Below are positions 34,341 to 44,621 of a stretch of DNA of 50,408 bases, one piece after another; position 1 is the stretch's first letter; every line of letters starts with the position of its first letter. Source of the stretch: Akkermansiaceae bacterium. GTDB taxonomy: Bacteria > Verrucomicrobiota > Verrucomicrobiia > Verrucomicrobiales > Akkermansiaceae. A program made the translations under genes and the position numbers. The notes under the pieces were generated by a model. It saw nothing but the letters and a program-made list of their open reading frames with translations. It had not been told where the DNA came from and searched no databases. Location: positions 1 through 50,408 of the forward strand of contig JALOTY010000019.1 in assembly GCA_025457665.1 (NCBI GenBank), read 5' to 3'.

Positions 34341-35075
34341 ATGCCTGAAACCCGGATCAGTGACTACGCGGCCTTTCTTCGGGACCTCGGTGCAAGCAAG
34401 GCCGACTACTTTCTCGGAGGTGGGCAGGCAGTGAACTTCTGGGCGGAATTCTACAGCGGAATGGACGCCGGAGCCGATCTGACATCGTTCCGCCCCTTCA
34501 CCTCCAAGGATTGCGATATCTGGGTGAGCTATGCTGCGTTTCAGCACATCCGCACCACCACCGGAATCGGCAAGCTTGTCGTCGGAACCTCTCCCGCCGA
34601 CGGGCAACTGGGCATCCTCTCCCTGGATACTTCGCCCGTGGTTTCCGTGGATCTCATGACCTCGGTTTACGGCGTTCCTCAGGATACTCTTCCCCGGCTC
34701 ATGGAACGGTCTCTCGTGATCGGCGAAATCCGCGTGATCGACCCTGTCTTTCTCTTCCAGAGCAAATGCTGCTGCCTCCTCGGGCTCGACCAGATCGGCC
34801 GACAGGATGAAAAGCACGTCCGGATGCTTACGTTCGTCCTTCCCGCTCATTTTGAGAGCTTGCTCGGCGAAGCAGCCGAAGGACGCATTACCCAACGGGC
34901 ACTCGTCAACGAACTCAAGCTCCTCAAAAAAATCCTCAAGCTCCAGAAGGTGCGGCAGGCTCTGCAAAACATTGGCACCAACCCCGCGACCTTGTTCCCT
35001 GCGAAGCAACTTCGATCCTGCGGCCTTGCCACCGTCGAGGCCTTTGCTTCTGCTGCTTTCGAGGAAACTCCTTAG
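34341..35075 (+). CDS. Nucleotidyltransferase-fold protein (AbiEii/MNT-like, divergent)
   Basis: A 244-residue protein. DYFLGGGQAVNFWAEFY resembles the glycine-rich start of the polymerase-beta-like nucleotidyltransferase fold (GGxA followed by a helix), and FTSKDCDIWVSY supplies the D-x-D pair expected on the next strand (about residues 55-60). A third carboxylate may be in VVSVDLMTSVYG. The C-terminal half is helical and Lys-rich (LVNELKLLKKILKLQKVRQAL). This pattern fits AbiEii/MNT-type toxins but overall similarity is too low to name a family. It is co-transcribed with the small protein at 34150. It could be an intact, poorly described toxin-antitoxin module. Confidence 0.65.
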   Translation: MPETRISDYAAFLRDLGASKADYFLGGGQAVNFWAEFYSGMDAGADLTSFRPFTSKDCDIWVSYAAFQHIRTTTGIGKLVVGTSPADGQLGILSLDTSPVVSVDLMTSVYGVPQDTLPRLMERSLVIGEIRVIDPVFLFQSKCCCLLGLDQIGRQDEKHVRMLTFVLPAHFESLLGEAAEGRITQRALVNELKLLKKILKLQKVRQALQNIGTNPATLFPAKQLRSCGLATVEAFASAAFEETP

Positions 35076-35162
35076 CTGACCGGTCCCCGCTCGCTCATCT
35101 CACAGCTTTCCACGACTTAGCCCAGCGAAGCCGGGGCGAGTTCGAGGATGGGCATGCGCTCG

Positions 35163-35570
35163 TCACGCGAAGGCCCCTTGTCGGATTTGGTGAACCATTG
35201 CCCACAGAACATCGACCTCGCCAGCGGTGATCAGTGAGAGCGGAGTCCTCCGATCAAACGCGGCGTTCGGTTTCTGAAGCCACTCCTTGAGCCCGGCATT
35301 GTCCCCGGCCAATTCCTCCAGTGCCAGAATGAGGCGTATGGATTCCTCAACCGGTCGTGCGAATTTTGCGGGCAGCCGGGCTTTTCCTTCGTAGGTCGCC
35401 AGCGTGCGCTCGGAACAATCGGCGATCTGGGCAAAAAGCGGTCGCGTGATCCCGCGCCCTTGACGCCACAATTTCAAAGCAGGGCCGCTTTTGATGGCAA
35501 AGGTCTTGTTGGCGGGACTCCGCAGGGCGCGCTTCTTCGCAAGCTTTTTCTTGGTCGCAGGAGTCGTCAT
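35163..35570 (-). CDS. Xre/MbcA/ParS-type antitoxin (DUF2384-like)
   Basis: A 135-residue antitoxin. A Lys/Arg-rich start (TTPATKKKLAKKRALRSP) precedes a helix-turn-helix-like region (LKLWRQGRGITRPLFAQIAD, then CSERTLATYEGKARLP). The C-terminus is the DUF2384 toxin-binding module: WLQKPNAAFDRRTPLSLITA, then GEVDVLWAMVHQIRQGAFA. In the RES-Xre family this protein binds the RES toxin and represses the operon. Unusually, it lies downstream of its toxin, 65 bp after it, and a perfect palindrome sits between them. The ATG at 35570 begins the typical start; an earlier in-frame frame extending to 35780 overlaps the toxin gene. Confidence 0.85.
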   Translation of the reverse strand: MTTPATKKKLAKKRALRSPANKTFAIKSGPALKLWRQGRGITRPLFAQIADCSERTLATYEGKARLPAKFARPVEESIRLILALEELAGDNAGLKEWLQKPNAAFDRRTPLSLITAGEVDVLWAMVHQIRQGAFA

Positions 35571-35612
35571 TGCCTGGTGCATCCTTAACCCGTGGCAGAG
35601 GGCTGCGCAAGC

Positions 35613-35636
35613 AAAACCTGCAAAATTGCAGGTTTT
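35613..35636. promoter_or_regulatory. Perfect palindrome between RES toxin and Xre antitoxin
   Basis: AAAACCTGCAA (35613-35623) and TTGCAGGTTTT (35626-35636) are exact reverse complements separated by AA. It lies at the toxin stop and ahead of the antitoxin. An Xre autoregulatory operator or a bidirectional terminator-like hairpin are both possible. Confidence 0.6.
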
Positions 35637-36220
35637 CAGCGCGGCCAGTCGACTTCGCTGAGGACCTTGAGATGGGATGAGCGCTTCAGGTTGCCGGGAA
35701 ACGCAATCAAGTTCGAGCTTCCCGGATTTGCCGAGCTGGGGACGATGAAGCCCTCCACGCCAGACTCGTGAAGTGCCCAACCCCAGGCCTGGGTGATCGC
35801 TTCCTTACCGTTGCGGTTCTCCTTTCGCCAATCGGTATCGAGAATGGCGGATTCCGCGATGCGCAAACGCTGCCTGTTCTTTCCGTCACGGAGATCGATC
35901 ACCTGCTGCAGCTTTGCCTCAGCGGTGACGAAGACCAAGGGCACCGATTTCGCGTCTGGAAAACCGTAGTAGCGGGTTGAAGCGAGGGTCTCGGCCAATG
36001 CCGTCTCGGGAAGGAGTGCCGTATAGGTTGCAAGACAATGCCCCTTCGCCAGCCAGCGCTCATCCGCATAAAGCGGGCCTTTCCCCGCGAACATCTCATC
36101 GACGTCAGAATACTTCGGCCCAATGAATCGAAACACCGTGCCGGTAAACGCCCCGGCCAACTCCTCGAGTTTGCCGGCAAGCCGCTTGCCAAGTGCGGAG
36201 CGTTCCGGGTGGGCGATCAT
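35636..36220 (-). CDS. RES-domain toxin
   Basis: A 194-residue protein. The RES fold is shown by VFRFIGPKYSDVDEMFAGKG, then PLYADERWLAKGHCLATY and LLPETALAETLASTRYYG, with the conserved Arg, Tyr/Trp and Glu positions of the family. RES toxins modify metabolic or NAD-related targets (characterised members degrade NAD+ or modify ribose-phosphate enzymes) and are neutralised by an Xre-DUF2384 antitoxin. Here the antitoxin is the next gene, downstream. The predicted product is complete in length. Confidence 0.82.
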   Translation of the reverse strand: MIAHPERSALGKRLAGKLEELAGAFTGTVFRFIGPKYSDVDEMFAGKGPLYADERWLAKGHCLATYTALLPETALAETLASTRYYGFPDAKSVPLVFVTAEAKLQQVIDLRDGKNRQRLRIAESAILDTDWRKENRNGKEAITQAWGWALHESGVEGFIVPSSANPGSSNLIAFPGNLKRSSHLKVLSEVDWPR

Positions 36221-36274
36221 GCGATCAAAGTCCGTGACGGGTGTTAGGAGTGATCCAGATCTACCCCGGGCATC

Positions 36275-36442
36275 TCAGGGCCTGCTTGAAGTAGGCCCGC
36301 CAAGCGGGGCGAGCTTGAGGAAGGGCAGGTAGGTGATCTGTTCGATCCCGCGCCATGCGGGACCGTAACCGCACCCCGCATTCTTGAGGACGTGGGCGTA
36401 GTTCCAGACTTTGGAGACGATAGAGGCGGAGTCGTTGGTCAT
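36275..36442 (-). pseudogene. hsdM: N-terminal relic of type I restriction methyltransferase (HsdM)
   Basis: Only 55 codons remain. MTNDSASIVSKVWNYAHVLK is the standard HsdM beginning, and NAGCGYGPAWRGIEQITYLP and FLKLAP continue its helical N-terminal domain. The frame then diverges and stops at 36275. The SAM-binding and NPPF motifs are absent, so this is a stump. Its ATG overlaps the stop of the upstream AAA ATPase gene as ATGA, which shows that the two were translationally coupled in the intact ancestral operon. Confidence 0.85.
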
Positions 36443-38457
36443 GGCATAGGTGTCGGCCCTGTCCGAAGCCCAACAAAGATTGAAATGAAGTCTTTCGAAA
36501 TTAGCTCTGGGTAGGTCGTCGACTGGAACCGTATCAATTCATCTCGCTTGCCTTCCTTCAAAAGGGCGCCTCTACCCGTATTGTTCCCCAATGTGTTCAA
36601 TGGTGCGCGAATAGTCGTCTCAATGTCGTGCCCTCTGGTGTTAAGCCACCACTCAGGAATCTCGATCGCGTCGAAACCAACATAGTCACAGAAGACAATT
36701 GATGAAGAAGCAATCTCCGGTTTTGACGTCTTTGATGCAAGCCAACTACAAAGCGAACGAATGACCGGCATTACTGTCGCAGGTTCTGCGCCAATGAAAT
36801 CCCGAATCTGCATCAGTTCGCCAGCAGATACTCCGAAAGGGTCATGTATTGCCCGATGGATCAGGTAGGCGGACAAGGTGAGCGGATCAAATAGATAGTT
36901 CTCAATGCTATACCGGTCTAGCACGCTAATAATGGCATCCGGTTGATTCGTTCCATCTTTGTCGATTAGACCACGAAATCGGTCGAGTCCGAGATCATGG
37001 AGCTTTGGTGCCCAGTTTTTGACTTGAGAGCATCCACCGCCATTCCCATCATCTGCTTTGTTGCTAGCGGCGATGAATGTCAAGGACGGTCCTGACCCAC
37101 ATAATCCCCGCCTCGAAAGAGATGTGTATAGCGGCTGATAATACTCTGGATCGGCACTTGATTCGGTAATTACCACGATATCGCCCGGCGCAACCGAAAC
37201 GAAACCGGCTGAAAGAACTTGAATTGCTGAGCTTATTGAGGCCTTTCGAATCTCACGAGGTTTGCGAACCAGCTCATAAACGCTTTCATCCGGCGTTAGT
37301 GCCACTGTGCTCGGTGAGTGAGTAAGCAAGATGACCGCTACTCCATATTCTTTGACAAATCTTTCATTAAGAATATCAATAAGAGATCTAGTAAATGAGG
37401 GATGTAGAGGAGCGTCAATTTCATCCAGAAGCAGCAGTCGAGGAAGCTGGACGAGGTTTCCACTTCCTGTTGTCTGGTAAAGCATTAATGTGACAGCTAA
37501 TAATATTTTCTCTCCGGATGATAGCTCATCCGTCTTGATTTTTGTGCCGTCCTCAGGATCAACAAGCCGCAGTTGAAACGGTTGTTCTAGGGTTCCTATT
37601 TTATAGTCGGGGCGATTAAATTCATGACGAAAACCTGCATCTCGGAGAACCGCGTTCGCAATATCCCACGGCTCATCTCCATATTGACGGCGAAACTCCG
37701 AATCTTCGAGAAAATACCTATCTGGATCGCCTCGTTCAATTTTGTAGTATCTGTTTATTTCATTGTATTCATGAGCGGCATGCCAAGCCGAGAACCAATT
37801 CGCAAACTCTACCTGCAACGCTTTTGTTGAGTTCCAAGTTAATGGGAAATTAGCTCTTACAACCTCCTCCGAAGCAGCAAGCTCAGAAATACCGGCATCT
37901 TTTACTGCCGAAGCGAGTGCATTCGGAAATCCTCTATAATTGCCAATCTGCGTCCGAAAATTCTGAAGCGCTACTTTTCGGTGAACAATGAAACCTTCAC
38001 AAATCTTGATTGCTGCGCTTTCAACTATGGGCTGTTCGTTGATTGAGCATGACATCAACTCATTGCGAATTGCCTCCTCTGAGCTGTTTGCAAGCCACCT
38101 TGGATCAGCTAGGCACTCCGTGGTGTGAATTTTCTTTTTATCAAAGTAGCTACGAAGTGAATTTAGAGCTGCGTTTTGAACCTCAAGAACTTTAGCAATT
38201 GCCTGCTCGCGCTTTTTGTTCGCCTGCTCAGGGCTCGCGGAATCTGTCACTTTAGCAGTAAATGTAGTCCAATCAAACAAACGAATTTCTCCTTCGTTGC
38301 GGGGCAGGTCTTCGACACGAATAGAACCTGAATTAATCGCTTCCAGTAGGTGGGATTTTCCGCAGCCATTAGTTCCGGTTATTACCGCAAAGTTTGCAAG
38401 CTCTGTTGGTGGTAGATGTTTTATAGATTTATGCGTTTGATTAAACGATATTTTCAT
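36439..38457 (-). CDS. AAA family ATPase with C-terminal DUF4435/TOPRIM-like region
   Basis: A 672-residue protein starting MKISFNQTHKS. The SMC/ABC-like ATPase core is Walker A GTNGCGKSHLLEAI (about residue 28), an ABC-type signature region LSSGEKILLAVTLML (about 310), Walker B PRLLLLDEIDAPLHPS (about 340), and the H-loop VILLTHSPST (about 380). The C-terminal third has VVITESSADPEYYQPL (about 430), LIDKDGTNQP (about 498) and DRYSIENYLFDP (about 518), the pattern of DUF4435/TOPRIM-like modules in defence ATPases. ATP-driven nuclease or sensor activity is likely but unproven. It starts 4 bp after an hsdS relic and overlaps the hsdM relic; AT-rich codon use sets it apart from its host. Confidence 0.82.
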   Translation of the reverse strand: MKISFNQTHKSIKHLPPTELANFAVITGTNGCGKSHLLEAINSGSIRVEDLPRNEGEIRLFDWTTFTAKVTDSASPEQANKKREQAIAKVLEVQNAALNSLRSYFDKKKIHTTECLADPRWLANSSEEAIRNELMSCSINEQPIVESAAIKICEGFIVHRKVALQNFRTQIGNYRGFPNALASAVKDAGISELAASEEVVRANFPLTWNSTKALQVEFANWFSAWHAAHEYNEINRYYKIERGDPDRYFLEDSEFRRQYGDEPWDIANAVLRDAGFRHEFNRPDYKIGTLEQPFQLRLVDPEDGTKIKTDELSSGEKILLAVTLMLYQTTGSGNLVQLPRLLLLDEIDAPLHPSFTRSLIDILNERFVKEYGVAVILLTHSPSTVALTPDESVYELVRKPREIRKASISSAIQVLSAGFVSVAPGDIVVITESSADPEYYQPLYTSLSRRGLCGSGPSLTFIAASNKADDGNGGGCSQVKNWAPKLHDLGLDRFRGLIDKDGTNQPDAIISVLDRYSIENYLFDPLTLSAYLIHRAIHDPFGVSAGELMQIRDFIGAEPATVMPVIRSLCSWLASKTSKPEIASSSIVFCDYVGFDAIEIPEWWLNTRGHDIETTIRAPLNTLGNNTGRGALLKEGKRDELIRFQSTTYPELISKDFISIFVGLRTGPTPMP

Positions 38458-38461
38458 TATT

Positions 38462-39007
38462 TCAAGTGAGTGCCCCGGAAAATGCACAGGAAAGAATTCC
38501 CCGTTGCATCCTGCTACCGCGGGATATTTGTTGATTGAGTTCGGCTTCGAGGTGGTCGATGGCGGTGGTGCGGGCTTCGACTTCGGCGACGATTTGGTGT
38601 TGTTCGGCGAGAGGTAGAAGTGGAAGTGGCATTGCAGCGACAGCGTGCGTGTGGAAGTGCGTTATTGCTACGTCCACCTTGGCCGCACGAACGAGACGTC
38701 GACCAAGCGAGTTCATGTTGTAAGCAGCGAAATAAGGTTTGAGAAGGACCGGGCCTTGGATGAGCACGAGATCCGAGCAATTAGCTTCGCCCAATTTTTC
38801 AGGCAGTGTGATGCCGCTTTTTATATCGGCGATCTCGCCGAGAGGCACGACCGGCCAACCTTGTGCCGCCCCTTCAGGGCTCGGATTCGTGGTCGGGCGA
38901 TTACCCAGGGCCTTGCCCTGGTCTATCGTCTTGCGCCCCTTTGGGGCTGAAGGGGCCTTTGCGGCAGCATTGCCGAGGAGAAGGAAAGGATCGGGTGACC
39001 GGCTCAT
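38462..39007 (-). pseudogene. hsdS: Truncated type I restriction specificity subunit (HsdS)
   Basis: The 181-residue frame carries pieces of HsdS. WPVVPLGEIADIKSGITLPE is the usual start of a target-recognition domain. It is followed by a shortened stretch and then LPLAEQHQIVAEVEARTTAI, DHLEAELNQQISRGSRMQRG and ILSCAFSGAL, the standard coiled-coil/C-terminal end. Normal HsdS is about 400 residues with two recognition domains; here about one is left. The first 45 codons (PSAPKGRKTIDQGKALGNRP) are not HsdS. They are translation of a dispersed intergenic repeat (38865-38950). It starts one base after the XRE antitoxin stop. Confidence 0.75.
38865..38950. repeat. Dispersed repeat inside the hsdS coding frame
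   Basis: CCGCCCCTTCAGGGCTCGGA, ATTACCCAGGGCCTTGCCCT and GCGCCCCTTTGGGGCT follow each other in this segment. The GCGCCCC..GGGGCT and CCCAGGG..CCCTGG elements have the form of a verrucomicrobial/planctomycetal intergenic repeat. A related copy (GAGCCCCGGAGGGGCGCAGG then AGCCAAGGGTGAAACCCGTGG-type) lies at 41125-41175. Confidence 0.6.
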
Positions 39008-39008
39008 A

Positions 39009-39518
39009 TCAGTCGGGCTTCCGCTTGATGCGATAAGGTGTGGGATCTTCGGCCACGCGATGGATGGATTCGTCGGGATTGAGCGATTTTGAAGCGATCG
39101 AACGCGACTTTGTCTTGGCTGGTTTCAGGACCTGGGAGGCGGGCGACGATTTCGATTTTTTCCCGGCAGGATAGGCGATGCGCGAGGGTGCTTGGGTTTG
39201 GGCATCGGGTGTAACCGCCGTGCTCGCTTTCTTGGCCGGTTGGAAGCGGATCTTCAATTCACCGCCGACGGCGCGGCCGGCGCGGACGAGGGTGGCGATG
39301 GTGAGGTTTTCGCTGCCATCGAGCATCTTGGTGATGCGCGAGGGCGGCACGCCCATGCGCCCGGCAAGTTCGGTGCGGTTGATCCCTTCCCGCTTCATGA
39401 ACTGGAGGAGTTCCTCGACGGCCTCCAGCTTGCAGAATTCGATTTCGCTCTCGAGCGAGAACGGCTCGGCGAAGGCGTCGGCGAGCGGGTTGCTGACTTT
39501 CTTGTAAATGATCTTCAT
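39009..39518 (-). CDS. XRE-family antitoxin with a long basic tail
   Basis: A 169-residue protein, the antitoxin of a RelE/HigB-like pair. A helix-turn-helix occupies about residues 30-85 (VEELLQFMKREGINRTELAG, RMGVPPSRITKMLDGSENLT, IATLVRAGRAVGGELKIRF). A Lys/Ser/Pro-rich tail of about 70 residues (KKSKSSPASQVLKPAKTKSR and more) follows. Such a long tail is unusual; XRE antitoxins of this type commonly end soon after the HTH. Its start overlaps the toxin stop (ATGA), giving translational coupling with toxin first, as in higBA. It ends one base before the hsdS relic. Confidence 0.85.
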   Translation of the reverse strand: MKIIYKKVSNPLADAFAEPFSLESEIEFCKLEAVEELLQFMKREGINRTELAGRMGVPPSRITKMLDGSENLTIATLVRAGRAVGGELKIRFQPAKKASTAVTPDAQTQAPSRIAYPAGKKSKSSPASQVLKPAKTKSRSIASKSLNPDESIHRVAEDPTPYRIKRKPD

Positions 39519-39952
39519 GGCTTCGGTTCGGCGAGGATGATGCGGGTGTCTTCGAGTAACTTGGCGCTGAAATAGGCGTTTCGGATAGTTTTTGCGGATT
39601 GGATGTCGGCGTTCTGTTCCTTTCGGTTGCCCTTTCCGCCGCCGTTCGTGCAAAGTATCAGGTGTCCGATTTCATCGATTTCATCATAGAAGGCGTAGAG
39701 TCGGATGCCGGGGCGCTTGAATTCGAATACCCCTTCTCCGACGTGCTTGAAGGTGAGTTCGTTCGCATAGCGGTCGTGGTTCGCCACCGCCCGGATCCGT
39801 TTCCGGATGAAATCCCATTGATTGCGGTCATGTTTCCGAAGCTGAGTGAGGAATCTGTCCGCGTGATCCTTGCCATCCATGCCCAGGGTGACCACGCGGC
39901 GTGCCTCACCAAGATGTATGGAACTCAGGACGATTTCAACCGGATTTTTCAC
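39515..39952 (-). CDS. RelE/HigB-like toxin (phage-derived Gp49-like)
   Basis: A 145-residue predicted mRNA interferase. Characteristic stretches are WDFIRKRIRAVANHDRYANE, LTFKHVGEGVFEFKRPGIRL and YAFYDEIDEIGHLILCTNGG, which match the Gp49-like HigB group (FKxL..GvxElR....riyYf). It starts with GTG at 39952; the nearest ATG is 24 codons in and would delete the first strand and helix. The last codon overlaps the antitoxin ATG, so toxin precedes antitoxin in a tight unit. The pair is embedded between hsdR and hsdS relics. Confidence 0.8.
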   Translation of the reverse strand: MKNPVEIVLSSIHLGEARRVVTLGMDGKDHADRFLTQLRKHDRNQWDFIRKRIRAVANHDRYANELTFKHVGEGVFEFKRPGIRLYAFYDEIDEIGHLILCTNGGGKGNRKEQNADIQSAKTIRNAYFSAKLLEDTRIILAEPKP

Positions 39953-39979
39953 TTTTATGATAAATTTGGAAGTGGCCGA

Positions 39980-40516
39980 TCAGGCGACGAGGATGGAGTT
40001 GAGTTCTTCGATGATGTCCTTGGGATCGCCGCCGAAAGCCTTACGGGCGACCGCGAGGGGGACGCCTTCATCGGAGTCGACGCTTTGCCAGGCGTCGAGG
40101 TAGGCGTCCTGATCGGCGGTGGCGAAGGCACCGTTGAGGGCGATGTAGTTTTTGTTGACGTCGAGCCAGTGGCGTTGGGCGTCGGTGAAGCTCCTGCCGT
40201 GCTGGGCGAGCCAATGCTGGTAGCGGGTTTCGACGAGTTCGGGGAAGGGCGCGAGCGGAGTCTACTGGGGATCGACGGTGTGGCGGACGAGGGTGATCAG
40301 GTTGGTGAGGGTAAGGACGGGGTTCTGCGTAATCGGGCGCTTTTCGAGATGTTCGTAGGCTTTCCAGAATTCGTCGGGAGCGATGTGTTAGGGCGGCCGG
40401 GCGACGCCGCGGGAGGCGTGGAGGTTGAGGTCGGAAATGTTTTGGACGGTCCAGCCCGCGGCGCTTAATTGAGCGTCGATCTGGATCCGGGCGAGTCGTT
40501 CCGGGGTATCAGGCAT
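39980..40516 (-). pseudogene. hsdR: Relic of type I restriction endonuclease subunit (HsdR)
   Basis: Two ends of HsdR are joined in one frame. MPDTPERLARIQIDAQLSAA and GWTVQNISDLNLHASRGVA are the N-terminal beginning. After a stop at 40388, the same frame reads DEFWKAYEHLEKRPITQNPV, LTLTNLITLVRHTVDPQ (then a TAG at 40262) and LAVARKAFGGDPKDIIEELN up to the natural end VA and stop at 39980. These are the last 130 residues of HsdR. The nuclease motif and the whole helicase core, normally 800 or more residues, are deleted at about 40390. Confidence 0.82.
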
Positions 40517-40599
40517 GAGTCGGTTGGCTTCGGATGGTTCCAACAGCAAAATGCGAATCGAATCACAGACTTCTACCTGCCAGAGCACTGGCGAAAAGG

Positions 40600-41426
40600 G
40601 CAAAAACAGCAAAGCCAGAGAGGGAGGGAGCAGGTTTTTTGGGCGGTGAATGGGAAAGGCGGCAGCGCCGGCTACCTGCTTCTCGCTGCTGAAGAGGGAA
40701 CCACGGAATACGCGGAAAACACGGAATGGATGATGAGGTTGGGAGCAACGAAATCAGTGAAAGGGAACAGCCGGGAATTTGGACCAGGATGGATGAGATG
40801 GATGGGATTTGAGGATGCTCCGCGCGGAGCATTTGCTGTCTCTTGCTACCTGCTACCTGCTGCTCGCTACTGAAAAGGGAACCACGGAATGCGCGGAAAA
40901 CACGGAATGGATGATGAGGGTGGGAACAACGAAATCAGCGAAAAGGACGAAAAGGGAACAGCCGATGGAAGATGGTGGATGGTGGATGGAAGATGCTCCC
41001 GGTGCCTTGCTACCCGCTTCCTGCTGCTGACGAGGGAACGACCAAATCCGCGAAAGGGAGGAAAAGGAACAGGCTGGAGTTGGGACCAGGATGGATGGGA
41101 TGGATAGGATGCATCGCCTGTCTCGAGCCCCGGAGGGGCGCAGGCATGTAGCCAAGGGTGAAACCCGTGGACCATGTCCAGCCAATCAACCCCGTGCTTG
41201 ATCCGCGCCCCGCTCTTCCCAAGCGCGGCCGTTTGCCTTTCTTTTGAACTTGGCCCTTGGAAATTGGAACTTCCGCGCAGCGGCCCGGCTGTTCCTCCGG
41301 TCTTGGGTCTTGCGTCTTGAAATCTTGCGTCTTCGCCCTGGCTGTTTTTTGCTCCCTGCTACCTGCTGCTCGCTACTGAAGAGGGAACCATGGAATACGC
41401 GGGAAACAGGGAATGGATGAGGTCGC
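40600..41426. repeat. Modular dispersed-repeat cluster between the hsdR relic and the RND operon
   Basis: About 830 bp with no supported gene. Two direct copies of one composite unit are seen. Each has TACCTGCT.CTCGCT.CTGAA, GGGAACCACGGAAT.CGCGGA, AAACACGGAATGGATGATGA and GGAACAACGAAATCAG-type segments, at 40675-40850 and 40850-41030. Partial units follow at 41030-41100 and 41355-41426. In between are the GCCCCGGAGGGGC-type repeat (41125-41175), GAACTTGGCCCTTGGAAATT (41244-41263) and GGTCTTGGGTCTTGCGTCTT (41300-41319). The open frames here are translated repeats. Confidence 0.75.
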
Positions 41427-44600
<3,174 letters not shown>

Positions 44601-44621
44601 GCGGGGCTGGGGTGCCGGGGC

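Noticed and set aside
39599..40468. A 289-residue plus-strand open frame (MDVGVLFLSV...)
   Set aside because: Antisense to the toxin gene and the HsdR relic, both of which show clear homology on the minus strand.
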